Notes under the pieces: generated by a model
Database searches by the model: none
What the model saw: the letters and a program-made list of their open reading frames with translations, nothing else
What the model was told of the DNA's origin: nothing
Position numbers and translations under genes: made by a program
Assembly (NCBI RefSeq): GCF_000720485.1
Contig: NZ_JOAX01000004.1
Coordinates: 310,001 to 374,000, forward strand
Reading direction: 5' to 3'
Origin: Streptomyces ochraceiscleroticus
Lineage (GTDB): Bacteria; Actinomycetota; Actinomycetes; Streptomycetales; Streptomycetaceae
Length of the DNA stretch: 64,000 nt
Shown here: one piece after another, positions 28,058 to 37,328 of the stretch
Layout of the letters: each line of letters opens with the position of its first letter
How positions within the stretch are numbered: position 1 is the stretch's first letter

Positions 28058-29229
28058 TGTCCACCGGACCATACGCGCAGGATCCGCCGGACCCGCCCGG
28101 CGGGCCACTCGCCGGAGTCCGGATCATCGAGCTCGGCGGCATCGGCCCGGGCCCGTTCGCGGGCATGGTGCTCACCGGTCTCGGTGCCGAGGTGATCCGG
28201 ATCGAGCGGCCCGGCGCGCGCGTCAGCGCCGCCGACACGGTCCTGCTGCGCGGCCGGCGGTCGGTGACCGTCGACCTCAAGGACCCCGAGGGCGCCGCCG
28301 CCGTACTGCGTCTGACCGACTCCGCCGGCGCCCTGATCGAGGGGTTCCGGCCGGGCGTCGCCGAGCGGCTGGGCCTGGGCCCGGAGGACTGCCTGGCCCG
28401 TAACCCGCGCCTGGTGTACGGGCGGATGACCGGCTGGGGCCAGGACGGCCCGCTCGCCCAGGCCCCCGGCCACGACATCAACTACATCGGGCTCACCGGT
28501 GTGCTGCACGCGATCGGCCCGGCCGGCGGCGACCCCGTACCCCCGCTCAACCTGATCGGCGACTTCGGCGGCGGCGGGATGCTGCTGGCGCTCGGCGTGG
28601 TCAGCGCGTTGCTGCACGCCCGCGCCACCGGCAGCGGCCAGGTGGTGGACGCCGCCATGACCGACGGCAGCGCCCTGCTGCTCGCCATGACCCATGGGTT
28701 CCTCGCCCACGGGATGTGGCAGGAGGAACGCGGCGTCAACCTCTTCAGCGGCTGCGCGCCGTTCTACACGACCTACCGCTGCGCGGACGGCAACCACGTC
28801 GCGGTCGGCGCGATCGAGCCGCGGTTCTACGCCGATCTGGTACGTGGACTGGGCCTGGCGGACGACCCCGAGTGCGGCACGCAGGGCGCGCGGGAGAACT
28901 GGCCCGCCGTGCGGCAGCGGTTCGCCGGGGTCTTCGCGACCCGTACCCGGGACGAGTGGGCCGAGCACTTCGCCGGTACCCAGGCGTGTGTCACGCCCGT
29001 CCTCTCCCTCACCGAGGCCGCGGCGCATCCGCACAACGCGGCCCGCGGCACGTTCCTGAATGCGGACGGCCCGCTGCGCCCCGCCCCGGCACCCCGTTTC
29101 TCTGCCACCCCGGCGACCGCGCCCGGCGTCGCGCCCAAGGCGGGCGAGGACACCCTGGGTGTCCTGGCCGATGCCGGCCTCACCGTTGCTCAGCTCGACA
29201 GACTGACCGCGCGAGGAGTCATCGCATGA
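28057..29229 (+). CDS. CaiB/BaiF-family (class III) CoA-transferase
   Basis: 390 aa. Family landmarks: [76 protein letters not shown] and [14 protein letters not shown]. The nearest relatives by feel are alpha-methylacyl-CoA racemase (AMACR/FAR) types, given GHDINY and the [17 protein letters not shown] stretch, so racemisation of 2-methylacyl-CoA is as likely as CoA transfer. That would fit degradation of a branched or isoprenoid chain. Starts within the stop of crotonase 2 and ends in an ATGA overlap with ligase 2. Confidence 0.92.
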   Translation: MSTGPYAQDPPDPPGGPLAGVRIIELGGIGPGPFAGMVLTGLGAEVIRIERPGARVSAADTVLLRGRRSVTVDLKDPEGAAAVLRLTDSAGALIEGFRPGVAERLGLGPEDCLARNPRLVYGRMTGWGQDGPLAQAPGHDINYIGLTGVLHAIGPAGGDPVPPLNLIGDFGGGGMLLALGVVSALLHARATGSGQVVDAAMTDGSALLLAMTHGFLAHGMWQEERGVNLFSGCAPFYTTYRCADGNHVAVGAIEPRFYADLVRGLGLADDPECGTQGARENWPAVRQRFAGVFATRTRDEWAEHFAGTQACVTPVLSLTEAAAHPHNAARGTFLNADGPLRPAPAPRFSATPATAPGVAPKAGEDTLGVLADAGLTVAQLDRLTARGVIA

Positions 29230-30839
29230 CCCGTACCACGCTGGACTACCCGTCCGTGGACGCCGGTGCCGTCCTTGCCGGGGCCGCGCACCACTACCCG
29301 CAGCGTGTCGCGGTGCGCGACGGCGAGCGGACCCTCACCTTCGCCGGACTCCACGACCACGCGCTGCGCTTCGCCCGGGGACTGCGCGAGTACGGCATCG
29401 GGCCCGGCGACACCGTACTGCTGCTGCTCCCCAACACCCTGTGGTTCCCGGTCGCCTACTGGGGCACCCTGTACGCCGGTGCGGTCGTCAGCCCCGCCAA
29501 CCCCGCGCAGCCCGCCGCGGCGCTCGCCACCCAGATCGAGGACTCCGGGGCCCGCGCCGTCATCGTCCCCGGCCCCGAAGCGACCGCGCCGGCACCGTCG
29601 GGCGGGACCGTGGTGGCCGCCGAGGCCCTGCTGGGGTACGGCACCGCGGAGCGCGTCCCGCGCGGCCCGGAGGACCTGGCACACCTCTCGTACACGGGCG
29701 GGACGACGGGCCGTTCCAAGGCGGTGCGGGTGCTGCACCGCAATCTGGTCGCCAATGTCACGCAGGTGAGCTGGGTCCGCTCGGCCTCCCGTACGGTGCT
29801 CGTCGACGGGGTGCTCGGCGCCGAGCAGGACAAGGAGCGGGCCACATCCTGGCACCGGCCGCCCGGTACCGGGGTCACGCTCGCGGTGGCACCGCTCTTC
29901 CACGCACTGGGGCTGGCCAGCATGGTCGCCAACACCTTGGTCGGTACCACCACGGTGCTCTCCTCCCGCTTCGACCCCGAACGCTTCCTCGCCGATGTGG
30001 ACGAGCACCGGGTCACCCTGCTCAACGGCTCCCCCACGATGTACCGGGCGCTGCTGGCCTCGCCGGCGGCCGCCGGGCGGCGGATGGAGTCCGTCTCGGT
30101 CGTCAACTCCGGTGCCGCGCCCATCGATCCGGAGACCTGGCGGCGCCTGGCCGAACTGTTTCCCCACGCCCGGATCACCGAGGGGTACGGCCTCACCGAG
30201 GCCACGGTGGCGCTGGTGCTGCACCCCTTGGACAGAGATGCAGGCATCCCGCCCGGCTCCGTCGGTCTCCCCCTGCCGGACACCGAACTGTCGATCCGTG
30301 ACTTGACCGACCTGGAGCGCGAGCTGCCGGCCGGCGAGACCGGTGAAGTGTGGGCCCGCGGGCCGCAGATCACCGACGGCTACCACGGAATGGCCGACCT
30401 GACGGCCGATCAGTTCCGCGACGGCTGGCTGCGCACCGGCGATACCGGCCACCTGGACGACCGGGGCCACCTCTTTCTTTCCGGCCGCGCGAAGGACATG
30501 CTGATCTACAAGGGCTACAACGTGTATCCCGTGCATCTGGAGGACATCCTCGCCGGTCATCCCGCGGTCGCCACCGCGTCGGTGATCGGTGTGCCACATC
30601 AGGACGCGGGCGAGATCCCCGCCGCCTATGTGGTGCTGCGCAACGGCGCCGCGGCCACCGCCGAGGAGCTGATGGCGTACGTGGCCGAGCGGGTCGCCCC
30701 GTACCAGCGGGTGCGCGAACTGCACTTCGTCCCGGCCCTCCCCGTTTCCGCGGCAGGAAAGATCCTCAAGAACGAGCTGCGCGCCCGGCACGCGGCAGTG
30801 GCGGGCCCGGCGGCTCAGGACACCCGGAGGCAGGCATGA
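29226..30839 (+). CDS. AMP-dependent acyl-CoA ligase 2
   Basis: 537 aa. The P-loop is [12 protein letters not shown], in which the usual SSGTTG-x-PKG is changed to TGGTTG-x-SKA. Other motifs: [48 protein letters not shown] and catalytic Lys in [11 protein letters not shown]. It starts in a 4-bp overlap with the CoA-transferase stop and ends in a 4-bp overlap with the LLM gene. The upstream in-frame region continues into shadow sequence, so the ATGA start is firm. Acts on an acid not identifiable from sequence. Confidence 0.93.
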   Translation: MTRTTLDYPSVDAGAVLAGAAHHYPQRVAVRDGERTLTFAGLHDHALRFARGLREYGIGPGDTVLLLLPNTLWFPVAYWGTLYAGAVVSPANPAQPAAALATQIEDSGARAVIVPGPEATAPAPSGGTVVAAEALLGYGTAERVPRGPEDLAHLSYTGGTTGRSKAVRVLHRNLVANVTQVSWVRSASRTVLVDGVLGAEQDKERATSWHRPPGTGVTLAVAPLFHALGLASMVANTLVGTTTVLSSRFDPERFLADVDEHRVTLLNGSPTMYRALLASPAAAGRRMESVSVVNSGAAPIDPETWRRLAELFPHARITEGYGLTEATVALVLHPLDRDAGIPPGSVGLPLPDTELSIRDLTDLERELPAGETGEVWARGPQITDGYHGMADLTADQFRDGWLRTGDTGHLDDRGHLFLSGRAKDMLIYKGYNVYPVHLEDILAGHPAVATASVIGVPHQDAGEIPAAYVVLRNGAAATAEELMAYVAERVAPYQRVRELHFVPALPVSAAGKILKNELRARHAAVAGPAAQDTRRQA

Positions 30840-31873
30840 GAATCGGCATGATGCTGAGCTACAGCGGTGGTTTCAAGGAGACCGTCGAGGTGCTCGGCGA
30901 CTACGAGAAGGCCGGACTGGACATCGTCTTCGTCCCGGAGGCGTACTCCTACGACGCGATCAGCCAGCTCGGCTTCATCGCCGCGCGCACCGAACGCCTG
31001 GAGATCGCCTCCGGCATCCTCCAGATCTACACCCGGACGCCCAGCCTGACCGCGATGACCGCGGCCGGCCTGGACTATGTCTCCGGCGGCCGGTTCACCC
31101 TCGGGATCGGCGCCTCGGGGCCGCAGGTCATCGAGGGGTTCCACGGCGTGCCGTACGACGCTCCGCTGGCGCGCACCCGGGAGATCGTCGACATCTGCCG
31201 GCAGGTGTGGCGCCGCGAGAAGGTCGTCCACGAAGGCAAGCACTATCAGATCCCCCTCCCGGCCGAGCGGGGCACGGGGCTGGGCAAGCCGCTCAAGCTC
31301 ATCAACCATCCGGTGCGGGACCGGGTCCCGGTCATCCTCGCCGCGATCGGGCCGAAGAACGTGGCGCTGACCGCCGAGATTGCCGAGGGCTGGCTGCCCA
31401 TCTTCTTCCACCCGGAGAAGGCGGGCCAGGTCTGGGGGCCGTCGCTGGCCGAGGGTGCGGCCCGGCGTGACCCGGCGCTCGGACCGCTGGACATCGTGGC
31501 GCAGGCACCGCTGGCCTTCGGCGAGGACGTCGACGAGCTGATCGACCTGGCCCGGCCCCAACTGGCGCTCTACATCGGCGGAATGGGCGCGCGCGGCAAG
31601 AACTTCTACAACAACCTCGCGCGCCGTTACGGCTACGAGGCCGAGGCGACCAAGATCCAGGATCTCTATCTGGCCGGCCGCAAGGAGGAGGCCGCCGCCG
31701 CGGTCCCCGCCGATCTGCTGCGGGACATCTCGCTGATCGGGCCCGCCTCCTATGTCGCCGAACGCCTCGCCGCCTATCGGGCCGCCGGTGTCACCACCCT
31801 CAAGGTCAACCCGGTATCGCCCGATCCGGCGCGCCGCCTGGCCGACCTGGAACGGCTCAAGGCCATGGCTTAG
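30836..31873 (+). CDS. LLM-class (F420-type) flavin-dependent oxidoreductase
   Basis: 345 aa, luciferase-like TIM barrel. [11 protein letters not shown], the aligned EAYSYDAISQLGFIAARTERLEIASGI, FTLGIGASGPQVIEGFHGVP and GPKNVALTAEIAEGWLP are typical of F420-dependent methylene-H4MPT reductase-like members. In actinobacteria such enzymes often use F420 for hydride transfer. Its place inside a beta-oxidation operon, with ATGA coupling to ligase 2, suggests a double-bond or ketone reduction step. FMN-dependent monooxygenation cannot be ruled out. Confidence 0.9.
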   Translation: MRIGMMLSYSGGFKETVEVLGDYEKAGLDIVFVPEAYSYDAISQLGFIAARTERLEIASGILQIYTRTPSLTAMTAAGLDYVSGGRFTLGIGASGPQVIEGFHGVPYDAPLARTREIVDICRQVWRREKVVHEGKHYQIPLPAERGTGLGKPLKLINHPVRDRVPVILAAIGPKNVALTAEIAEGWLPIFFHPEKAGQVWGPSLAEGAARRDPALGPLDIVAQAPLAFGEDVDELIDLARPQLALYIGGMGARGKNFYNNLARRYGYEAEATKIQDLYLAGRKEEAAAAVPADLLRDISLIGPASYVAERLAAYRAAGVTTLKVNPVSPDPARRLADLERLKAMA

Positions 31874-31953
31874 CCGGCCCGGCCACCGGCTCTCTGCCGG
31901 CCGTGACCGACCACCTCTCCTCCACCGCCGTAAGAAAGGCTGGGCCTGACGCC

Positions 31954-32745
31954 ATGAGCGACGACGAGCCCGTACTGCTGACCGACCGCGCCGGTGGCGT
32001 CCTGACGCTGACGCTGAACCGTCCGCGCCGCAAGAACGCCATCAACGACGAGCTGTGGAACGCGCTGGGCGAGGCGCTGACCGCGGCGGGCAACGATCCG
32101 GAGGTGCGGGCGGTCGTGCTGGCCGGGGCCGGCGGGGCGTTCTGCGCCGGTGCCGATCTTTCCGGCCGGCGCGCCGAAGCGCATCCGCTGTCCCGGATGC
32201 ACCGGATCAACGAGATCGCGCTGCGGCTGCACGAGCTGCCCGTACCGACCGTGGCCAAGGTCGACGGCGTGGCGGTCGGCGCGGGCTGGAACCTCGCCCT
32301 GGGCTGCGACTTCGTGGTCGCCACCGCGCGGTCCCGGTTCTCGCAGATCTTCGCGCGCCGCGGTCTGTCGCTGGACTTCGGCGGCTCCTGGCTGCTGCCC
32401 AAGCTGGTGGGGCTGCAGCAGGCCAAGCGGCTGGCGCTGCTGGCCGAGATGATCGAAGCGGACGAGGCGCACCGGCTGGGCCTGGTGACCTGGGTGGTCG
32501 AGCCGGACGAGCTGGACAAGTTCGTCACCGGCCTCGGCGAGCGGCTGGCCGCCGGGCCGCCGGTGGCGCTGGCACAGAACAAGGCGCTGCTCAATGAGGG
32601 GGCGGACCGGACCATGCGGGACGCGCTGGCGAGCGAGGCACGCGCCCAGACGGTCAACTTCGCGACCGCGGACGCGCCGGCGGCCATCGCCGCCTTCAAC
32701 GAGAAGCGGGAACCGGAGTTCACGGGAGAGTGGGCCGTCAAGTGA
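31954..32745 (+). CDS. Enoyl-CoA hydratase/isomerase family protein (crotonase 3)
   Basis: 263 aa from ATG 31954; an upstream in-frame GTG (31903) lacks conserved sequence. CAGADLSGRRA and VAVGAGWNLALGCDFVVA form the oxyanion hole. The first catalytic Glu position is not Glu (FSQIFARRG), and the second is Asp (GLSLDFGGSWLLP). This Asp-only pattern is that of PaaG/EchA-type isomerases, so double-bond isomerisation is a better guess than hydration. The stop overlaps the next start as GTGA. Confidence 0.9.
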   Translation: MSDDEPVLLTDRAGGVLTLTLNRPRRKNAINDELWNALGEALTAAGNDPEVRAVVLAGAGGAFCAGADLSGRRAEAHPLSRMHRINEIALRLHELPVPTVAKVDGVAVGAGWNLALGCDFVVATARSRFSQIFARRGLSLDFGGSWLLPKLVGLQQAKRLALLAEMIEADEAHRLGLVTWVVEPDELDKFVTGLGERLAAGPPVALAQNKALLNEGADRTMRDALASEARAQTVNFATADAPAAIAAFNEKREPEFTGEWAVK

Positions 32746-33644
32746 CCGACAACACCCAGACCGACTACAGGCAGATCAGCTACGCCGTCGCCGACAACAT
32801 CGCCACGATCACACTGAACCGCCCGGAACGGCTCAACGCGTTCACCACCACGATGGCCGCCGAGCTGATCGCCGCGCTGGACGCCACCGATGCCGACGAC
32901 GCCGTACGGGCCGTGGTGCTCACCGGCGCCGGGCGGGGCTTCTGCGCGGGCGCCGATCTGCAGGGCGGGGCCGCGACCTTCGACCACCGCGACCCGCAAC
33001 GGGCCGCCGAGCGTGCCGACTTCGCTACCGTCGGCGGGGCGCCTCGCGATGGCGGCGGCTGCGTGTCACTGCGGATCGCGGCCTCGCGCAAGCCGGTGAT
33101 CGTGGCCTTCAACGGGCCCGCGGTCGGCGTCGGCGCCACGATGACGCTCCCGGCGGACATCCGGATCGCCTCGGACACGGCCCGGTTCGGCTTCGTCTTC
33201 GCCCGCCGCGGCATCGTGCCGGAGGCCGCTTCGAGCTGGTTCCTGCCCCGGATTGTCGGGATCTCGCAGGCGATGGAGTGGGTGGCGACCGGGCGGGTCT
33301 TCGACGCGTCGGAGGCGCTGGCCGGCCGGCTCGTCTCGCGGGTCGTACCGGGGGCCGAGCTGCTGCCGACCGCATACGCCATCGCCGCCGAGATCGCGGA
33401 GAACACCTCCGCCGTGTCGGTCGCGCTCTCCCGGCAGCTCCTGTGGTCGATGCTCGGCGCCTCGACTCCGTGGGAGGCGCACCGGCTGGACTCGCGGGCG
33501 ATGAACCGGCTCGGCCAGGCCCCGGACGCGGCCGAGGGCGTCACCTCGTTCCTGGAGAAGCGCCCCCCGAAGTTCCCCGCCCGCATCGCCGACCACCTCG
33601 ATGTCGTACCACCGTGGCCCGTCCGCCCCGAGGAGATGTCCTGA
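32742..33644 (+). CDS. Enoyl-CoA hydratase/isomerase family protein (crotonase 4)
   Basis: 300 aa; GTG start in a GTGA overlap with crotonase 3. CAGADLQGG, NGPAVGVGATMTLPADIRI and FVFARRGIVPEAASSWFLPRIVG: the first catalytic position lacks Glu, the second has Glu (VPEAASSW). A 25-residue insertion around 90-115 contains a Gly/Asp-rich loop (TVGGAPRDGGGCV). Last gene of the operon; it converges on the TetR gene 21 bp away. Crotonases 3 and 4 differ in catalytic residues, so they probably do different steps. Confidence 0.9.
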   Translation: MTDNTQTDYRQISYAVADNIATITLNRPERLNAFTTTMAAELIAALDATDADDAVRAVVLTGAGRGFCAGADLQGGAATFDHRDPQRAAERADFATVGGAPRDGGGCVSLRIAASRKPVIVAFNGPAVGVGATMTLPADIRIASDTARFGFVFARRGIVPEAASSWFLPRIVGISQAMEWVATGRVFDASEALAGRLVSRVVPGAELLPTAYAIAAEIAENTSAVSVALSRQLLWSMLGASTPWEAHRLDSRAMNRLGQAPDAAEGVTSFLEKRPPKFPARIADHLDVVPPWPVRPEEMS

Positions 33645-33665
33645 GTCGCGACTGCTGAGGGCCCG

Positions 33666-34271
33666 TCAGGCGGGGTGGCGCGGGCGCCGCCCCGCCGGGC
33701 GGTACTCCACGAGTACGAGCGCCAGCTCCACATAGCGCTCGGCCAGCTCGTCCACGCTCAGCTCGCCGCCCTCGCGGTACCACTGGGCGATCGCGTTGCA
33801 CATCGCGATCACACCGCGCCGTGCGTCCTCGGGGTGCGGGGTGCGGAAGACCCCCTGGTCCACCCCGTCCTCGACGATCTGCTGGAACATCCGGGAGCCG
33901 TCGAACTGGCGGCGCTGGAAGTCCTCGAGCTGCCCCGCGGACATGCTGCGCCACTCGGTGAGCGTCAGGCTGCTCTCCAGCCGGTACTCCGCGCGGTAGC
34001 GCACGGTGGCCCGCACCAGGGCGGCCAGCCGCTCCCCCGGGTCGTCGCCGGCCGCTTCCAGCTCCTTGCGGCAGGATTCGAAGTACGCCTGACCGCTGTC
34101 GTTCACCAGTGCGTGCAGCAGCTCCTGCTTGCCGGTGTAGTAGTGGTACATCGCCGACAGGCTCACGCCGGCCCGCCGGGCGATGTCCCGGATCGACGCG
34201 GCGGCGTAGCCGCGCTCCGCGAACTCGTGCCGGGCGGCCTCCAGAATGGCCTGCTGGCCTGCACCTCGCAC
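33666..34271 (-). CDS. TetR-family regulator, probable master regulator of the acyl-CoA island
   Basis: 201 aa from GTG 34269-34271, chosen because AAGGAGG lies 6-7 nt upstream and the helix-turn-helix follows at once (FAERGYAAASIRDIARRAGV, then SLSAMYHYYTGKQELL). Longer in-frame starts run into Arg/Gly-rich non-conserved sequence. The ligand domain resembles KstR2/FadR-like TetR proteins that sense acyl-CoA, but this is only a general resemblance. It is divergent from the AtuA-like gene; a variant palindrome (34289-34307) and a perfect one (34386-34399) lie between them. The same palindrome recurs at most promoters from 21.5 to 40.5 kb. Confidence 0.9.
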   Translation of the reverse strand: MRGAGQQAILEAARHEFAERGYAAASIRDIARRAGVSLSAMYHYYTGKQELLHALVNDSGQAYFESCRKELEAAGDDPGERLAALVRATVRYRAEYRLESSLTLTEWRSMSAGQLEDFQRRQFDGSRMFQQIVEDGVDQGVFRTPHPEDARRGVIAMCNAIAQWYREGGELSVDELAERYVELALVLVEYRPAGRRPRHPA

Positions 34272-34288
34272 CGGTGCCCTCCTTACGC

Positions 34289-34307
34289 CTGAACGAACGT
34301 CGGTCAG
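34289..34307. promoter_or_regulatory. Imperfect palindrome near TetR start, possible autoregulatory operator
   Basis: CTGAACGAACGTCGGTCAG, an imperfect inverted repeat 18 bp upstream of the TetR GTG and overlapping its likely promoter/leader. It shares GAACGA with the regulon sites. Confidence 0.45.
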
Positions 34308-34385
34308 TGTACGCGTCCCGGCCCCGGCCGAGGTCGTCCCGCGGCGGGGCTTGCCACCCTCCGCCGCACCCGCCATTCTCGTACC

Positions 34386-34399
34386 TGAACGATCGTTCA
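34386..34399. promoter_or_regulatory. Operator palindrome TGAACGATCGTTCA (site 5)
   Basis: Perfect 14-bp palindrome, the best member of the AACGATCGTT set, 32-45 bp upstream of the AtuA-like ATG and between that gene and the divergent TetR gene. Confidence 0.7.
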
Positions 34400-34430
34400 T
34401 TCACGGAGAAGTCAGAGGGGAATGAAGCAC

Positions 34431-36224
34431 ATGAACCGACGGCCGGTCCGCATCGCGAACTTCTCCGGCTACTACGGCGACCGCTACAGCGCCTTCGACG
34501 AGGCCATGGCCGGTGACCCGGTGGATGTGCTGATGGGCGACTACCTCGCCGAGATCACGCTGGCGTCGATGTCACCGCTGTACACGAAGGACCCGTCGAA
34601 GGGATACATCACCTACTTCCTCCGCCAGATCCGCCCGCACCTCGCCGCCCTCGCCGAGCGCGGCATGAAGGTCGTGACCAACGCCGGCGCGTTCAACCCG
34701 GAGGCGCTGGCGAACGCCCTGCGCGAGGCCATCGCGGAGGCGGGTGTGACGCTCCGGGTGGCGCATGTCGAGGGCGACAACCTCCAGCCCCGGCTGGACG
34801 AACTCCGCGCTGCCGGGCACCGGTTCGAGAATCTGGACACCGGTGAGCCGCTGTCGGCCTGGGACGCCGAGCCGATCAGCGCCCATGCCTACCTCGGCGG
34901 CCGGGGCATCGCCACGGCGCTGCGGGAGGGCGCCGACATCGTGGTCTGCGGCCGGGTCACCGACGCCTCGCTGACGGCCGGCCCGGCGGCCTGGTGGCAC
35001 GAGTGGGGCACCGAGGACTGGGACCGGCTGGCCGGAGCCGTCGTCGCCGGACACATCATCGAGTGCGGGCCGCACGCCGTAGGTGGCAACTTCTCCGGCT
35101 TCACCGAGATCCCCGGCGCGCACCGGCCGGGCTTCCCGATCGCCGAGGTCGCGGCCGACGGCAGCAGCGTGATCACCAAGCACGGGCGCGATCCCGGCAC
35201 GGTCACCGTCGACACCGTCACCGCCCAGTTGGTCTACGAGATCCAGGGCCCGCGCTACCTCAACCCCGATGTGACCGTCCACCTGGACACCGTCCGGCTG
35301 AGCCAGGCGGGCCCCGACCGGGTGCGGGTCTCCGGTACGGCCGGCTCCCCGCCGCCGCCCACCACCAAGGTCGCGCTCTTCGCCCCGATCGGCCACCAGA
35401 TCGTCATGACCGTCTATCTGACCGGGCTGGACATCGAGGAGAAGTACGAGCTGCTGCGCACCCAGATCCGGGACCAGGTGGCCGGGCCGGGCGTCGACGA
35501 GCTGGACGTCAGCATCATCGGCACCGTCGCGGCCGATCCGCAGAGCCAGTGGGAGGCGACCGTACCGGTCCGCATCATGGCCACCGCACGCGAGCGGGAG
35601 CCGCTGGAGTACGCGAATTTCGCCGGGCGGATCGGCGGCCTGTTCCTGTGCAGCGTCCCCGGCTTCTACTACGACACCGGTGCGCAGCGGGTCACCGGGC
35701 CGCAGCCGCGCATCGAGTACTGGCCGGGGCTGCTGCCCATGGCGGCCGTCGAGCACCAGGTCGTACTGGCGGACGGTCGCCGCATCGCCGTCGCGCCGCC
35801 GGCCGTCACCGAGGCGCCGGCGGGGCAGCCGGTGCACGCGGAGCCCGCTCCGTACCCGCGGGCCCGTACCGAGCGTGCCCCGCTGGGCCGGATCGCCCAC
35901 GCCCGCAGCGGGGACAAGGGCGGCAACAGCAATGTCGGCATCTGGGCGACCGACCCGGAGGCGTGGCCGTGGCTGCGGTCCGCGCTGAGCACCGACGAGC
36001 TGCGGCGGATGGTCCCCGAGGCGAAGGAGCTGGACATCGTCCGCCACGAGTTCCCGCATCTGCACGCGGTCCATTTCGTACTGCGCGGCCTGCTCGGCAA
36101 CGGCGGCTCCAGCAACCTCCGCGCCGACCAGGTGGGCAAGGCCGTGGGCGAGTACATTCGCACCCGGACCATGGACATCCCGGTCGAACTGCTGGCCCGG
36201 CGCAGGGCGGCGCGGGGCCGGTGA
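34431..36224 (+). CDS. AtuA-like protein (acyclic terpene utilisation AtuA family, DUF1446)
   Basis: 597 aa. N-terminal AtuA core (RIANFSGYYGDRYSAFDEAM, VDVLMGDYLAEITLASM, NAGAFNPEALANAL, GRVTDASLTAGPAAWW, ECGPHAVGGNFSGF) and C-terminal AtuA-like ferredoxin-fold domain (LGRIAHARSGDKGGNSNVGI). The molecular function of AtuA is unknown; it belongs to citronellol/geraniol degradation clusters in Pseudomonas. Here no geranyl-CoA carboxylase subunits are seen, so a true Atu pathway is not shown. ATG 34431 is preferred over ATG 34422, because AGAGGGG (34414-34420) is too close to the latter. Transcribed alone, ending in a strong hairpin. Confidence 0.9.
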   Translation: MNRRPVRIANFSGYYGDRYSAFDEAMAGDPVDVLMGDYLAEITLASMSPLYTKDPSKGYITYFLRQIRPHLAALAERGMKVVTNAGAFNPEALANALREAIAEAGVTLRVAHVEGDNLQPRLDELRAAGHRFENLDTGEPLSAWDAEPISAHAYLGGRGIATALREGADIVVCGRVTDASLTAGPAAWWHEWGTEDWDRLAGAVVAGHIIECGPHAVGGNFSGFTEIPGAHRPGFPIAEVAADGSSVITKHGRDPGTVTVDTVTAQLVYEIQGPRYLNPDVTVHLDTVRLSQAGPDRVRVSGTAGSPPPPTTKVALFAPIGHQIVMTVYLTGLDIEEKYELLRTQIRDQVAGPGVDELDVSIIGTVAADPQSQWEATVPVRIMATAREREPLEYANFAGRIGGLFLCSVPGFYYDTGAQRVTGPQPRIEYWPGLLPMAAVEHQVVLADGRRIAVAPPAVTEAPAGQPVHAEPAPYPRARTERAPLGRIAHARSGDKGGNSNVGIWATDPEAWPWLRSALSTDELRRMVPEAKELDIVRHEFPHLHAVHFVLRGLLGNGGSSNLRADQVGKAVGEYIRTRTMDIPVELLARRRAARGR

Positions 36225-36235
36225 CCGGCCCCGCG
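36211..36235. terminator. Strong GC hairpin at convergent gene ends
   Basis: CGCGGGGCCGGT-G-ACCGGCCCCGCG: perfect 12-bp arms around one base, including the TGA stop of the AtuA-like gene. The next gene converges and ends 32 bp away, so a bidirectional terminator is likely. Confidence 0.65.
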
Positions 36236-36266
36236 GCACTCACCGGCAACGGCCCCTGATGCACCG

Positions 36267-37328
36267 TCAGAGGAGGCCGAGTTCCCGTACCGCCTCGAAG
36301 GCGATCTCGCCCTGGCGGAGCCCCTGCTGCGCCCGGAGCTCGTCCGCGTAACCGTCGTCGGCCATCACCCCCGCCAGATACCGTGCGCGCACCCCGGCGC
36401 TGATGCACGCCGAGCGCCAGCGGGCGAAGGCGACGTAGTACTCGATGCCGGAGACATCACGGCCGGAGAGGCGCGCATAGCGGTCGATGAGCTCGGCCCG
36501 GGTGGGGAATCCCGGTGCCGCGCTGGGGCCCGGAGTGGTCGGCGGGATCTTGTCCCCCGGCTCCTCCCAGGTGGAGATGAGCCAGCCCAGGTCGGCGAGC
36601 GGGTCGCCCAGGGTGGCCAGCTCCCAGTCGAAGACGGCGAGTACGGTGCCGTCCGCCGCGAAGCACAGATTGCCCGGCCGGAAGTCGCCGTGCACGATTC
36701 CGCCGCGCTGCGCGGGGACGTGCGCGAGGAGCGCGTCGTGCACCTCGTCGAGCAGGGCCAGATCGGGCGCGCCGGACTGGTGGACCTGCCGTTGCCACCG
36801 GCGGAGCTGCCGCTCGACATAGCCGTCGCGCCGCGCGATGCCGCCGAGTCCGACGTCGTCGGGGTCGACCCGGTGCAGCGCTGCCAGTACCTCGACGACC
36901 TGTTCACCCGCCCGCCGGCGGACCTCTGGCGACCAGCTCCGTACGGCATCCTGATCGGCCGCCACTGCTCCCTCGACGAACGCCATGACATAGAACTCGG
37001 CCCCGGTGACCGCCTCGTCGTCGCAGTACGCGAGGGGTTCCGGCACGGGCATTCCGGCCGGGGCGAGTGCGGTGAGGAACCGACACTCCCGGCTCATGTC
37101 GTGGGCGGTGCCGAGCACCCCGCCCGTGGGCGGGCGGCGCAGGGCGCGTACGGTCCCCGCGCCGTCGGTGACGCGGTAGGTGAGATTGGAGCGGCCGCCG
37201 GAGACGGGCGAGAAAGTGAACGGTGGTACGGCTCCCGGTACTTGGGCGGTCAGCCACCCGCTCACCGCGCCCGGGTCGATCCCGGCGGGCTCGGTACCGG
37301 CATGCGCGCCGTACGAATCCGAGCTCAC
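36267..37328 (-). CDS. APH-fold kinase, ACAD10/11-like phosphotransferase family protein
   Basis: 353 aa. Aminoglycoside-phosphotransferase fold: SPVSGGRSNLTYRV (nucleotide loop), FYVMAFVEG, catalytic IVHGDFRPGNLCF and metal-binding VFDWELATLGDPLADLGWL. This subgroup (kinase part of ACAD10/11, LvaA) phosphorylates 4-hydroxyacyl-CoA rather than antibiotics. The GTG start overlaps the acyl-CoA ligase 3 stop (GTGA), so ligase product and kinase substrate are probably linked. Last gene of the minus-strand MFS-ligase-kinase operon. Confidence 0.9.
   Translation of the reverse strand: MSSDSYGAHAGTEPAGIDPGAVSGWLTAQVPGAVPPFTFSPVSGGRSNLTYRVTDGAGTVRALRRPPTGGVLGTAHDMSRECRFLTALAPAGMPVPEPLAYCDDEAVTGAEFYVMAFVEGAVAADQDAVRSWSPEVRRRAGEQVVEVLAALHRVDPDDVGLGGIARRDGYVERQLRRWQRQVHQSGAPDLALLDEVHDALLAHVPAQRGGIVHGDFRPGNLCFAADGTVLAVFDWELATLGDPLADLGWLISTWEEPGDKIPPTTPGPSAAPGFPTRAELIDRYARLSGRDVSGIEYYVAFARWRSACISAGVRARYLAGVMADDGYADELRAQQGLRQGEIAFEAVRELGLL

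Noticed and set aside
34431..36224. Assigning a citronellol/geraniol (Atu) pathway
   Set aside because: Only AtuA is recognisable; the carboxylase subunits and AtuR-type tandem repeats are not seen in the window.
36267..37328. Aminoglycoside resistance gene
   Set aside because: The fold is APH, but the sequence pattern and coupling to an acyl-CoA ligase fit the ACAD10/11-like metabolic kinases.
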